From: Chitinivibrionales bacterium
GTDB lineage: Bacteria > Fibrobacterota > Chitinivibrionia > Chitinivibrionales > WJKA01
Length of the DNA: 64,000 nucleotides
Assembly (NCBI GenBank): GCA_014728295.1
Contig: WJLW01000075.1
Location: 1 to 64,000 of the forward strand
Reading direction: 5' to 3'
Below are positions 37,626 to 45,858 of the stretch, one piece after another; the first letter of the stretch is position 1, and every line of letters begins with the position of its first letter. Made by a program: the position numbers and the translations under genes. Under the pieces are notes generated by a model. That model searched no databases. It had not been told where the DNA came from and saw nothing but the letters and a program-made list of their open reading frames with translations.

Positions 37626-39794
37626 TTATGCTATCTTTATCGCGTCAAATTTACAAACTTCATAGCAGGTCCCGCACTTGATGCAGACTTCCTGATGAAT
37701 GAAGTGGGGCTCCTTGCGGAAACCGGTGATACAGTTGACCGGGCACTTTCGGGCACACGCTTTACAGCCGATACATTTGTCGGAAATGATTTCGTAGGTA
37801 ACCAGGCCCTTGCACTCGTTGGCGCGGCATTTTTTGTCAACGATATGCTCGATATACTCATCCCGGAAATGCTTGATGGTGCTGAGCACCGGGTTGGGCG
37901 CGCACTTGCCGAGACCGCACAGCGAGGCTTTGGTGGTCACGCTGCAGGCGTCCTCGAGTTTTTTGAGGTCGTTGAGCGTCGCCTTACCTTTGACGATATC
38001 GTTGAGGATGTCAAGTATGATAAAAGTCCCGGCTCGACACGGAGTGCACTGCCCGCAGGATTCTTCAACCATGAATTCCATGAAATAGCGGGCCAGCGAA
38101 ACCATGCAGGTGTCTTCGTCCATCACAATCATGCCGCCGCTGCCCATGATGCTGCCGGCCGACGTCAGCGAGTCATAGTCGACTTCGGTATCCAGATACT
38201 GCTCGGGCAAACAGCCGCCCGCCGGACCACCGGTCTGCACGGCCTTGAATTTCTTGCCGTCGGGGATACCGCCGCCGATGTCGTAGATGACCTCGCGCAG
38301 GGTGGTGCCCATGGGAACTTCGATCAGGCCGGTGTGCTTGACTTTGCCGGCCAGGGCAAACACCTTGGTGCCCTTGCTTTTGCCGGTACCTATTGCAGCA
38401 AACCAGTCCTCTCCGTCCAGCATGATGACAGGCAGGTTGGCGTAGGTTTCCACATTGTTGATAACGGTCGGCTTTTCCCAGAGTCCCGATACGGTAGGAA
38501 ACGGCGGTTTCTGGACCGGTTCGCCGCGATAGCCTTCAATCGATTTGATGAGCGCGGTCTCCTCACCGCAGACAAACGCACCGGCGCCGATTCGCACTTC
38601 GATATCAAAGTCCCAGCCGGAACCGAAGACGTTGGCACCGAGAAAGCCCTTTTTATGCGCTTCGTCAATGGCTTTATTGAGGCGCTCGATAGCCAGGGGA
38701 TACTCGATGCGCGTGTATATGAATCCCTTGCATGCGCCGATGGCATAGCCGCTGATGATCATGCCTTCCAGCACGGTGTGGGGGTCACCCTCGATGGTAC
38801 TGCGGTCCATGAACGCACCGGGATCGCCTTCGTCGGCGTTGCAGATGACATACTTTTCCTTTGCGCTCTGTTTGGCGGCAAGATCCCATTTGGTTGCAGT
38901 GGGAAACCCGCCTCCTCCGCGGCCGCGCAGGACGGACGTCTTTACCTTTTCGATGACCTGCTGCGGTGTCATATCGCCAATCACCCGCGCCGCGGCTTCG
39001 TAGCCTCTGACAAGCAAGTATTCCTCGATGCTTTCGGGATCGATAACACCGCAATTGCGCAGCGTCATGCGCAGTTGCTTGCCGTAGAAGTGCACATCGC
39101 CGAAAAAGGGAATAAACCGGTTGGTCACCCGCGGGGTAACGCTGATGTAGTCGCCGACGACCTTGTTGCGACCGAAGTGCTCATCGACGATGCGTTCGAT
39201 TTTATCGCGAGTCAAATTGACATACGTCACATTCTCGGGATAGACGTGCATGACGGGGCCTACTTCGCACTGTCCCTGGCAACGTGTGCGAGTGATAATT
39301 ACCTTGTCGGCCAGATCGTGATCCTTGATGCTCTGAAACAGGTTGGCCAGCGTTGCGTTGCCGTCTTTACTCTGGCATGAATCGCCATTGCAGATGCTGA
39401 CAACGCGCCGTACGTCCTCACGCCCGTCGGCAACATGCATCGAAAACTCCCGCACCGGCGTATTGTTGAGGATATGCTCATTAAATATGCGCTCGGCTTT
39501 CCGGGGCGTGACATGCACATATTTGATCGGGGTGGAGCTTCGGGCAATGACCGTCACTACCGGTTCCATATCACACCGGCCGGTGCAGCCGACGTTTCCG
39601 AGGCGAACGTTGACATCAGGGTGTTCCTGCATCAGGCGGCTGAAGGTCTGGTAGACTTCGCGGCTGCCGGCGGCATTTTCGCAGGTAGCCGAACCGATGG
39701 TGATGCGATAGTCAATGTTGAACTTGTTTTCAAACAGGCCCCAGATGGCCGCGTTTCTGCTTTCTCTGACGAGTTCTACGGGTTTGTCAGGCAT
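37626..39794 (-). CDS. NuoF/HydB-like NADH-binding FMN flavoprotein with extra Fe-S domains
   Basis: A 722-residue diaphorase subunit. Two tandem thioredoxin-like ferredoxin domains come first (about 28-110 and 128-215). The second has all four cysteines (CNGDSC, CQGQC), but the first has only three clear ones (SATC, CTGRC). Residues about 235-640 are the NuoF core with GRGGGGFP (NADH/FMN site near 291), the FMN-region phrase CNADEGDPGAF, the N3 cluster motif ESCGQCTPCRAGT and CGLGKCAPNP. The last 70 residues are a two-[4Fe-4S] ferredoxin (CIGCKACARKCPV, CIKCGTCYEVC). The total resembles the HydB/HndC subunit of electron-bifurcating hydrogenases but with an additional N-terminal domain. ATG at 39794 has GGAGG six bases upstream. 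Confidence 0.92.
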   Translation of the reverse strand: MPDKPVELVRESRNAAIWGLFENKFNIDYRITIGSATCENAAGSREVYQTFSRLMQEHPDVNVRLGNVGCTGRCDMEPVVTVIARSSTPIKYVHVTPRKAERIFNEHILNNTPVREFSMHVADGREDVRRVVSICNGDSCQSKDGNATLANLFQSIKDHDLADKVIITRTRCQGQCEVGPVMHVYPENVTYVNLTRDKIERIVDEHFGRNKVVGDYISVTPRVTNRFIPFFGDVHFYGKQLRMTLRNCGVIDPESIEEYLLVRGYEAAARVIGDMTPQQVIEKVKTSVLRGRGGGGFPTATKWDLAAKQSAKEKYVICNADEGDPGAFMDRSTIEGDPHTVLEGMIISGYAIGACKGFIYTRIEYPLAIERLNKAIDEAHKKGFLGANVFGSGWDFDIEVRIGAGAFVCGEETALIKSIEGYRGEPVQKPPFPTVSGLWEKPTVINNVETYANLPVIMLDGEDWFAAIGTGKSKGTKVFALAGKVKHTGLIEVPMGTTLREVIYDIGGGIPDGKKFKAVQTGGPAGGCLPEQYLDTEVDYDSLTSAGSIMGSGGMIVMDEDTCMVSLARYFMEFMVEESCGQCTPCRAGTFIILDILNDIVKGKATLNDLKKLEDACSVTTKASLCGLGKCAPNPVLSTIKHFRDEYIEHIVDKKCRANECKGLVTYEIISDKCIGCKACARKCPVNCITGFRKEPHFIHQEVCIKCGTCYEVCKFDAIKIA

Positions 39795-41736
39795 GTACAA
39801 CCTCCTCTTTGGCTACATAGGCGGGGAGTGTAAAAACGAATTCGGTCCAGTTACCTTTCTCGGAGCGGACGCTGATTGTGCCGCCGTGGGCTTCGACAAT
39901 ATGCCGGGTGATGAACAAGCCGAGTCCGGTTCCTTTTTTCATTTTACCTTTCTGCATTTCATTGACGCGGAAGAATTTACCGAAAATTTCGGGAAGATGC
40001 TCTTCGGCAATTCCTTCCCCGCTATTATGCACGCTGAATTCGACCATGTCTTCTTTTTTACGGGCCGACAGCGTTACCGTCCCGCCTTCATTGCCGTACT
40101 TGACGGCATTGCTCAACAGGTTTTCAAAAACCTCCAGCGTGAGATTGTAGTCCACGTTGAGCAGCAGTCCGGGTCTCAGGTTGTTGGCAACCTTCAGGCC
40201 CTTTTCTGCAATAGCCGCGTCGAACGAATCCATCAAGGGTTCGATGACGTCTTTGCCCAGGTCGAGACGGCCCTGAATCGGACGCAATTCTTTATTCTCG
40301 ATGCGCGACAGATTGAGATAGTGTCTGACCATTTCGGTGATGCGCTTGGTGTTGCGGTCGATATTACGCACGGCATTGATCTGCTTTTGGTTGAGGTCAC
40401 CGAACTTCTGTTCGCCGAGCAGATACACGTAGTTCATAATGCTGCCGATGGGCGTCTTGAGTTCGTGTGAAATAAAGCCGAGAGTTTCCATGTAGCTGGC
40501 GTTGGTCGCCTGCAGATCTTCGTTGACAACTTTGAGCTTATTTTCACGCTCGGTCAGCTCTTTGGCCATATCATTGAACGAGTCGATCAGCATGCCGGTC
40601 TCTTTGGAGCAGTTGCCGTAGGTAACAGTTTCCGGCGTATGTCCGGTGCGCATTTTATTTGCGGCGTCGGCCAGCAAGTGCAGCGGACGCGAGACATGTT
40701 CGGCAAAGAAAAACGCCAGTATCAGCGTAACCAGAATCGCTCCGGCAGATAGCGCTGCATATTGCCAGACCAGATTGCGAATCATATCAACAAACGGTTT
40801 TTCGAGAATGCCGACATAGAGCATGCCGATAATTTCGTTTCCGGTGTTGCGAATCGGATCGTAGGCGGTCACATACCAGTCTTTGACCACAAAGGCGCGT
40901 CCCAGCCAGCTTTTACCGTTGTCCAGCACGCGATCGGCAACTTCTTTGGAAACCCTGGTGCCGATTGCACGCTGTCCATCGCGGTCCAGCACGGTCGTTG
41001 CGATACGGCAATCTTTGAGAAAGATAGTGACGGTTCCCATTGCATTACCTTCATAGCGTTCATCCTTGAATACCGCTTTCTTTATCTGCTGAACCAATTC
41101 GGTATTCCGGTTAAGCACGACACCGCCATAAAGTACCGCTTTTACCCCGTTACCATTAGTGATGGGAACTGCGCTGATCATAACCATCCCCCGGTTTTCA
41201 GCCTCCCGTTGTGTCGGACGTGCACGGGGTGTTTCCTCAAGAACCATAAATGCTTTTTCGGCCAGATGGCCCTGCTCGCGGTTGAGCTGGTGCGAGTTCA
41301 TGAGCGCGATACCCGTCTCGACCGATCCCTGTAGCGCTTTTGTCAAGGCCGGTTCGGAACGGAAGTAATCACCGGAATTATAGGGCGGTGCGCCGCGCAT
41401 AACCACCTTGAGTTTCGGATCTGCAACACTTAAAAAGTCGAGTCCATAGCGCATGCGCACTTTTTCAAGTTGACTTTTGATCACCTCAGATTTCCACGCT
41501 GCCTCGTTACAGGCATCGACAAGCTGCGGGCGGTCGCTGGTCATTTTGAGTACCATTTCGAGTTTTTCCATCTCGGCGGACATGACACTCCAGGCGCTGT
41601 TCAAATCTGAGAGGACCTGCGTGTTGGCCCGCGTGAGAATCTCTTTGCGGACAACCTGTACACCGATAAATGCAGACAACGCACCAAACACGATTACCAG
41701 TATCCCGAAGTATTTAAGTAGTCTCGTGCGAAGCAT
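39787..41736 (-). CDS. Membrane sensor histidine kinase of the redox operon
   Basis: A 649-residue kinase. A transmembrane helix at about 10-28 and another at about 325-350 (WQYAALSAGAILVTLILAFFF) flank a roughly 295-residue extracytoplasmic sensor of the single/double-Cache type (CRIATTVLDRDGQRAIGTRV, DWYVTAYDPIRNTGNEIIGMLYVG). HAMP follows (HVSRPLHLLADAANKM), then a HisKA domain with FISHELKTPIGSI and an ATPase domain (NLLSNAVKYGNEGG, GEGIAEEHLPEIF, GTGLGLFI). It lies between rex and the NuoF-like gene, overlapping the latter by about 8 bp. The three downstream receivers are its likely targets, which is inference. Confidence 0.94.
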   Translation of the reverse strand: MLRTRLLKYFGILVIVFGALSAFIGVQVVRKEILTRANTQVLSDLNSAWSVMSAEMEKLEMVLKMTSDRPQLVDACNEAAWKSEVIKSQLEKVRMRYGLDFLSVADPKLKVVMRGAPPYNSGDYFRSEPALTKALQGSVETGIALMNSHQLNREQGHLAEKAFMVLEETPRARPTQREAENRGMVMISAVPITNGNGVKAVLYGGVVLNRNTELVQQIKKAVFKDERYEGNAMGTVTIFLKDCRIATTVLDRDGQRAIGTRVSKEVADRVLDNGKSWLGRAFVVKDWYVTAYDPIRNTGNEIIGMLYVGILEKPFVDMIRNLVWQYAALSAGAILVTLILAFFFAEHVSRPLHLLADAANKMRTGHTPETVTYGNCSKETGMLIDSFNDMAKELTERENKLKVVNEDLQATNASYMETLGFISHELKTPIGSIMNYVYLLGEQKFGDLNQKQINAVRNIDRNTKRITEMVRHYLNLSRIENKELRPIQGRLDLGKDVIEPLMDSFDAAIAEKGLKVANNLRPGLLLNVDYNLTLEVFENLLSNAVKYGNEGGTVTLSARKKEDMVEFSVHNSGEGIAEEHLPEIFGKFFRVNEMQKGKMKKGTGLGLFITRHIVEAHGGTISVRSEKGNWTEFVFTLPAYVAKEEVVHA

Positions 41737-41774
41737 AGTGTTTCCTTCTATTGACTAAAATCCACGTTGCAGTT

Positions 41775-42407
41775 TTAAGGATATACTACTTTTCCGTTCG
41801 AAGATGAAATTTGAAAAATCAGTTTTTCCAGCTCCATGGCCAGATTGATGCGGTTCTCGCTGCACTCCTGCGGTAAAACCAGCCGCACCGGAGTAAAATT
41901 GAGAAATCCCCGTACGCCGGCAAGTACCATACTGTCGGCAATTTTCTGGACCGCGCTGCCCGGCAATGTCAGAATACCTACTCTGATGGAATGCTGCATA
42001 ATGTACTCTGTCAATTTATCAGCTTCATAAATCGGTACCGAAGATTGCTGCCCGAGTTTTTCCTGATCGGTGTCAAATGCGGCTGATATTTCTATATTTT
42101 CCTCTTCGAAGCCATTGTAGTTGCACAGCGCCATGCCGATCTTGCCTGCACCGACCAATACAGTTTTAACGCGCTCATTTTTGCGCAACAGCTTATTGAT
42201 CTCATTGAGAAGCTGGTTGATCTGATACCCCCCGCGCTTGTTGCCGCTGGTCGTGAGCGTCAGAAAATCTTTGCGCACCAGGGATGCCGAAATATCCAGC
42301 GAATCAGCCAGATTGGTCGAAAACACCTTGGAAAATCCCATTTCCTTCAATCGCTTGAGAACGTTCTTGTATTCCAACATTCTCATGGTTAAGCTTTCGT
42401 GATTCAT
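41775..42407 (-). CDS. rex: Rex redox-sensing transcriptional repressor
   Basis: A 210-residue Rex-family repressor, a normal length. An N-terminal winged helix (about 10-80; SLDISASLVRKDF) leads into a Rossmann domain with the dinucleotide motif VLVGAGKIGMAL, followed by AAFDTDQEKLG, and ends in a swapped C-terminal helix (AMELEKLIFQISSS). Rex binds its operator when NADH/NAD is low and lets go when NADH rises. The ATG has GGAGG upstream. Two candidate Rex operators and a promoter precede it, so it probably autoregulates the operon that includes the kinase, NuoF/E and receiver genes. Confidence 0.94.
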   Translation of the reverse strand: MNHESLTMRMLEYKNVLKRLKEMGFSKVFSTNLADSLDISASLVRKDFLTLTTSGNKRGGYQINQLLNEINKLLRKNERVKTVLVGAGKIGMALCNYNGFEEENIEISAAFDTDQEKLGQQSSVPIYEADKLTEYIMQHSIRVGILTLPGSAVQKIADSMVLAGVRGFLNFTPVRLVLPQECSENRINLAMELEKLIFQISSSNGKVVYP

Positions 42408-42459
42408 ATCGGTTCCTCCAACATGCCTGACTTTATATTGTTACTCGAGCACGTTTTTA

Positions 42460-42475
42460 TGTTATAAATATAACA
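42460..42475. promoter_or_regulatory. rex: Rex-type operator 1, TGTTA-N6-TAACA
   Basis: TGTTATAAATATAACA has perfect 5-bp arms with six intervening bases; the extended palindrome is ATGTTATA-AA-TATAACAT. It matches the Rex box style TTGTTAA-N4-TTAACAA in its core. It covers the -10 element of the rex promoter, ideal for repression by steric block. Confidence 0.75.
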
Positions 42476-42495
42476 TTAAACAGCGGTTTTGTCAA
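42467..42495 (-). promoter_or_regulatory. Sigma70-type promoter of rex operon
   Basis: On the minus strand TTGACA (42490-42495) and TATATT (42467-42472) are separated by exactly 17 bp. The -10 hexamer lies within operator 1 and operator 2 sits just upstream of the -35 hexamer. Transcription would begin about 7 bp beyond the -10, roughly 53 bp before the rex ATG. Confidence 0.7.
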
Positions 42496-42501
42496 CGTTA
42501 T

Positions 42502-42517
42502 TGTTATTCTAGTAACA
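42502..42517. promoter_or_regulatory. rex: Rex-type operator 2, TGTTA-N6-TAACA
   Basis: TGTTATTCTAGTAACA has the same arms and spacing as operator 1, 42 bp centre to centre (four helical turns). The two could bind Rex on the same face of the DNA. Confidence 0.65.
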
Positions 42518-42726
42518 TTATATTGCGTAACGCATTGATTTGTAATGTAATTCGGAGGTGGGGATTTAACCGTGAGCAAAGAAGATTCCCGGCTGCCCGG
42601 GAATGAAATGTTGCAAGTTGGCGCATTTTCTATAATGACGCATTCCTTTGGCACCCCGGCAATAACGCATGATATTTCTCCTCACCCCTTCGTCGCTTCG
42701 TCCCCTCGTTGCGTCGCACCACCCTC

Positions 42727-43464
42727 TTATTGACTGTACCGCGAATACTTATAGTATTTCAACTTCTTCCCCACATGCGCCTGATTCAGCACTATTCCAA
42801 TGATTTTATTCTTTAAAATCGGAAACTCATCTATCTTTTTATTGAGGTCGATAATATTGGTTGCGCCCGCCTTTGCCACCAGCACATAGCGTGAGAACAG
42901 GTCTACCACGGTAACGGCATCCGTGGCGGCGCCCAGCGGCGGCGAGTCGAAGATGATCATACCGAAGTGGCGGTTGAGAATCTGCTTGACGGCCACGAAA
43001 CGTTCAGAAGTCAGCAAATCGATAGGGTTGGGAAGGTTGTGGCCGGAGCTGACAAGGTACAAATTAGGTACATGCGTTTGTTGAAACAGCTCGAACACGG
43101 TCTCTTCGGAAATTTGTTTTTCGGAGAAGAGAAAATCGGAGAGTCCGGAACTTTTATTGACGACAAAGGTATTATGCAGCACTCCCCGGCGCATGTCGCC
43201 GTCGATAAGGATCGTCGGCAGTCCCTGTTTGGCAAAGCTGATTGCCATATTGGCAGCCACCGTCGATTTTCCAGCATCCATATCAAGGCTGGTGACGACA
43301 ATTGACTTTTCGTCGCACTGTTGCAGCGCCAGTGATATTTTTGTGCGCAGGGAACTGAAAATTTCAATGACGTAATCGGGTATATGTTCACCGGTTATCA
43401 GGCGATCATCGAGTTTTCTGCGCGGTCTGCGGGTAGCAGGTTGATTCGTGGATGTCTGGTTCAC
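42727..43464 (-). CDS. CpsD/CapB-type tyrosine kinase (BY-kinase) of exopolysaccharide assembly
   Basis: A 245-residue cytoplasmic bacterial tyrosine kinase. Walker A DMDAGKST (Lys66; the usual first Gly is Ala), Walker A' ILIDGDMRRG and Walker B IIFDSPPLGA are seen. The C-terminus carries a tyrosine cluster YYKYSRYSQ, the usual autophosphorylation target. Its GTG start overlaps the Wzz-like gene stop by four bases, so the two act together as a kinase and its membrane activator; in some bacteria they are fused. BY-kinases control polysaccharide polymer length and export. Confidence 0.92.
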   Translation of the reverse strand: MNQTSTNQPATRRPRRKLDDRLITGEHIPDYVIEIFSSLRTKISLALQQCDEKSIVVTSLDMDAGKSTVAANMAISFAKQGLPTILIDGDMRRGVLHNTFVVNKSSGLSDFLFSEKQISEETVFELFQQTHVPNLYLVSSGHNLPNPIDLLTSERFVAVKQILNRHFGMIIFDSPPLGAATDAVTVVDLFSRYVLVAKAGATNIIDLNKKIDEFPILKNKIIGIVLNQAHVGKKLKYYKYSRYSQ

Positions 43465-45113
43465 TGATTACCTCTGCTTTCTTCAGCCCGGGGGATCACC
43501 GGAATGGACTCGAGCACAGGAAATTTGGTCATTTTTTTGAGATCGACTTCCGAGCGGGCGGTTTTATCGATGAAATCCAGCAAGATGACCGGCCCCAGCG
43601 CTGCGGCGATGCCGATCAGCATAGCAATGCCCAGCAACTGCAGCATACTGGTCGGCGGCGGTATAGGCGGAACTGCATAATCCATGACATAGACATCTGC
43701 GACCTCGATGGCATTGGAAACTTTGGCTTCGTTGTAGCGTTTGAGTACACTGGAATGTATCTCCGAATCGACGGCCTGCCTGCGCTGCAGCTCGGCAAGC
43801 TGATGCTGCTTACGGGGCAGTCCTCGAATAGTAGAGGATAAATTACTAATCCTGCTTTTTCGGTTGGCGACCCTGCTTTTAGCTTTCGTTAATTGCTCGG
43901 TCAGGGCCTGATATACTTTGACGCCGAGATTGTCGATTTTTTTCTGGACTTTTAAGAGGTCGGGATGGTCCTTTGCATGCGAAAGCTCCAACTGCTGCCG
44001 TTCCAGGCGCAGGCGCTCGAGGTCGGCCTGCAGAACGGGTGCTTCGAGCGCATTCTGATTGGCAAGAAAGACCAGCACTTCACTGATTGCCCGCAGCTTG
44101 TCATCCCCTTTTGAATAAAGCATTTTCGATTTCAGCTCGTTTGCGGACTTGATGCGTTGACTTCCAGCATATTCGGACGCCTGCAGCATCGCCAGGTCGG
44201 AGACCGTCTGCTGGGCATCCATATCCAGCGCAATAGAGGGATTTTCGGCCAGGAAATCACGCAAAGCGTCATCCGATTTGGCAAGCTGCTGTGCCGCTTT
44301 GTCGAGCTGCTTCTTCAGTACGTCCAACGATTTTCGGGTGCGGCGTTTGCGGAAGTTGAGATTCTGCTGGACAAATGCGTCGGCGATGGCATTAACGGTC
44401 TGAGTTATCAACTCATAGTCGTTACCCGCCAGCGTAACCGTAATATGGTTCTTGCCGCGGCGGGGATTCGAGCCTTCAATGGTCATTTGCTTGTAAATTT
44501 TATCAACCGCCTGGCGCATATTCAATATGTAAAAGGCAAATTCTTTGGGCTCTTGCAGGAATTCATCGTTGAACGTAACATCGATGCCCGCCATCGAAAT
44601 CGTTTTCAGTGCGGCAAGATTACCACTTTCAACGAGGCGGTTTCTGGCGCCCAGACGCTTGTTGGTATACAGCAACGTAAAGGCGCTTCCCTGCTCACGG
44701 TCGATTTTGAATTCGTACTTGCCTACCGCAGCCGTAGAATCGACGTTGACGGAATCGAAAATCGTTGCGCGCGTGTAGTCTTTGACATGCAACTGCAACG
44801 AGAGTTTCTTGACTATTTCACGCAGAAAATTATTGCTCTGCATGAGCACAGATTTATCGTCTTCGGCGGAACCGGGCGGGCTCATCGGATCAAATCCCAC
44901 CGCACTTTCGGTGCCGATCAGCACGGTGGCGGGCAGCTCCGGATTTTCGGTCTGAAACTTGACAAGGTAGACCAGGGCGCCGAATGCAACGACCGGACCG
45001 GAGATGAGTATGTAAATCTTGTTGCGCCACAGCAGCCCCCAGTAGTGACGAATATAGTGGAGAAAGTCTATCTCTCGAAGCGAGGTGCTTTCGGGTAATT
45101 GCGGCTGTTGCAT
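43461..45113 (-). CDS. Wzz-like polysaccharide chain-length/co-polymerase protein
   Basis: A 550-residue inner-membrane protein of the PCP/Wzz family. Helix 1 is at about residues 32-52 (YILISGPVVAFGALVYLV) and helix 2 near 500-520 (LLGIAMLIGIAAALGPVILL). Between them is a long periplasmic coiled coil (KSLDVLKKQLDKAAQQLAKS, ERLRLERQQLELSHAKDH, LTEQLTKAKSRVANRKSRI). The proline-rich PPIPPPTS before helix 2 is typical. It is translated just before the kinase gene, with which it overlaps by four bases, and lies 17 bp after the Wza-like gene. Confidence 0.9.
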   Translation of the reverse strand: MQQPQLPESTSLREIDFLHYIRHYWGLLWRNKIYILISGPVVAFGALVYLVKFQTENPELPATVLIGTESAVGFDPMSPPGSAEDDKSVLMQSNNFLREIVKKLSLQLHVKDYTRATIFDSVNVDSTAAVGKYEFKIDREQGSAFTLLYTNKRLGARNRLVESGNLAALKTISMAGIDVTFNDEFLQEPKEFAFYILNMRQAVDKIYKQMTIEGSNPRRGKNHITVTLAGNDYELITQTVNAIADAFVQQNLNFRKRRTRKSLDVLKKQLDKAAQQLAKSDDALRDFLAENPSIALDMDAQQTVSDLAMLQASEYAGSQRIKSANELKSKMLYSKGDDKLRAISEVLVFLANQNALEAPVLQADLERLRLERQQLELSHAKDHPDLLKVQKKIDNLGVKVYQALTEQLTKAKSRVANRKSRISNLSSTIRGLPRKQHQLAELQRRQAVDSEIHSSVLKRYNEAKVSNAIEVADVYVMDYAVPPIPPPTSMLQLLGIAMLIGIAAALGPVILLDFIDKTARSEVDLKKMTKFPVLESIPVIPRAEESRGNQ

Positions 45114-45130
45114 AGTGATCCTTCGCCGTA

Positions 45131-45838
45131 TCAGGGGTTGTTGCGATTATCCTGCAGTGACTCGTACGCGACTATTGCCGTAATCGTTGCCGAAACGGTT
45201 GATACGATAAAACTGAATATGGGAAGCACTTCCGACTTGAATATCTCCCAGCCCTGTCGATTGGGACGCGGCGTCACCCAGATTTGATCGCCCGACTTGA
45301 ATCCGGCTTTCTCCAGCGACGTGCCGTCCTGAAAGAGCTTGACCAGATCGGCTTCCACCGGTAGACGACTGCGTTCCCAGTTCAGTTTCGCGATACCGTC
45401 TTCACGCTGCGTACCGCCGGCCAGGTATACGGCATCCCACAGGCTGGCGCGCGGGTCGATATAATACAATCCGGGACGATAAAATCCGCCCAGCAGACTG
45501 ACGCGAATGAGCGGGCGAACCTGCAGATTGGGATGCGGCATGTAGTCGACCCAGGCATCCTTGAGCATGGACTCTATCTCCGCAACCTTCATACCCGCCA
45601 CCGGCGTCAGACCAATAATCGGCAAATAGACGCAACCGCGCTGGTCTATGCTGTAAATGCCGTTGGGAAATCCGGTCGTATCCGGAAAAACGGTGATTTT
45701 GATAGCATCCCCGTCGGTAAAAATGTGCTCATCGTATCGAATTGTGCACTCCTCGTCTGAGCTTGTATTTTCACCGCTTACCAGTGATGCCGTCATCGCA
45801 ATCATCAGCAACAATTGTAGTATTTGCCTTTGAACCAT
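45131..45838 (-). CDS. Wza-type polysaccharide export protein
   Basis: A 235-residue periplasmic/outer-membrane export protein with a signal peptide (MVQRQILQLLLMIAMTASLVSG). The conserved Poly_export beta-domain appears in DAIKITVFPDTTGFPNGIYSI with GCVYLPIIGLTPV, then a SLBB-type segment (VSLLGGFYRPGLYYIDPRASLWDAVYLAGG). A C-terminal hydrophobic stretch (about 200-222) could be a membrane anchor. It is shorter than E. coli Wza (379). The open frame starts at GTG 45865, but ATG 45838 with GGGGA five bases upstream is preferred. No lipobox cysteine is visible at the cleavage point. Confidence 0.88.
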   Translation of the reverse strand: MVQRQILQLLLMIAMTASLVSGENTSSDEECTIRYDEHIFTDGDAIKITVFPDTTGFPNGIYSIDQRGCVYLPIIGLTPVAGMKVAEIESMLKDAWVDYMPHPNLQVRPLIRVSLLGGFYRPGLYYIDPRASLWDAVYLAGGTQREDGIAKLNWERSRLPVEADLVKLFQDGTSLEKAGFKSGDQIWVTPRPNRQGWEIFKSEVLPIFSFIVSTVSATITAIVAYESLQDNRNNP

Positions 45839-45858
45839 TTCGTCCCCGTCATTTCTGT

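Larger units (their letters stand above)
42408..42726. other. Promoter region between rex and the capsule kinase gene
   Basis: This 319-bp gap holds the rex promoter, two Rex-type operators and, nearer the kinase gene, a perfect ATTCCCGG-CTGC-CCGGGAAT hairpin (about 42585-42604) that looks like the right half of the dispersed repeat. It may end transcription of the exopolysaccharide operon before the rex promoter. Confidence 0.55.

Noticed and set aside
37695-39380. A 561-codon plus-strand frame opposite the NuoF-like gene.
   Set aside because: It is the antisense shadow of a strongly conserved gene; its product has no domain and no ribosome-binding site.
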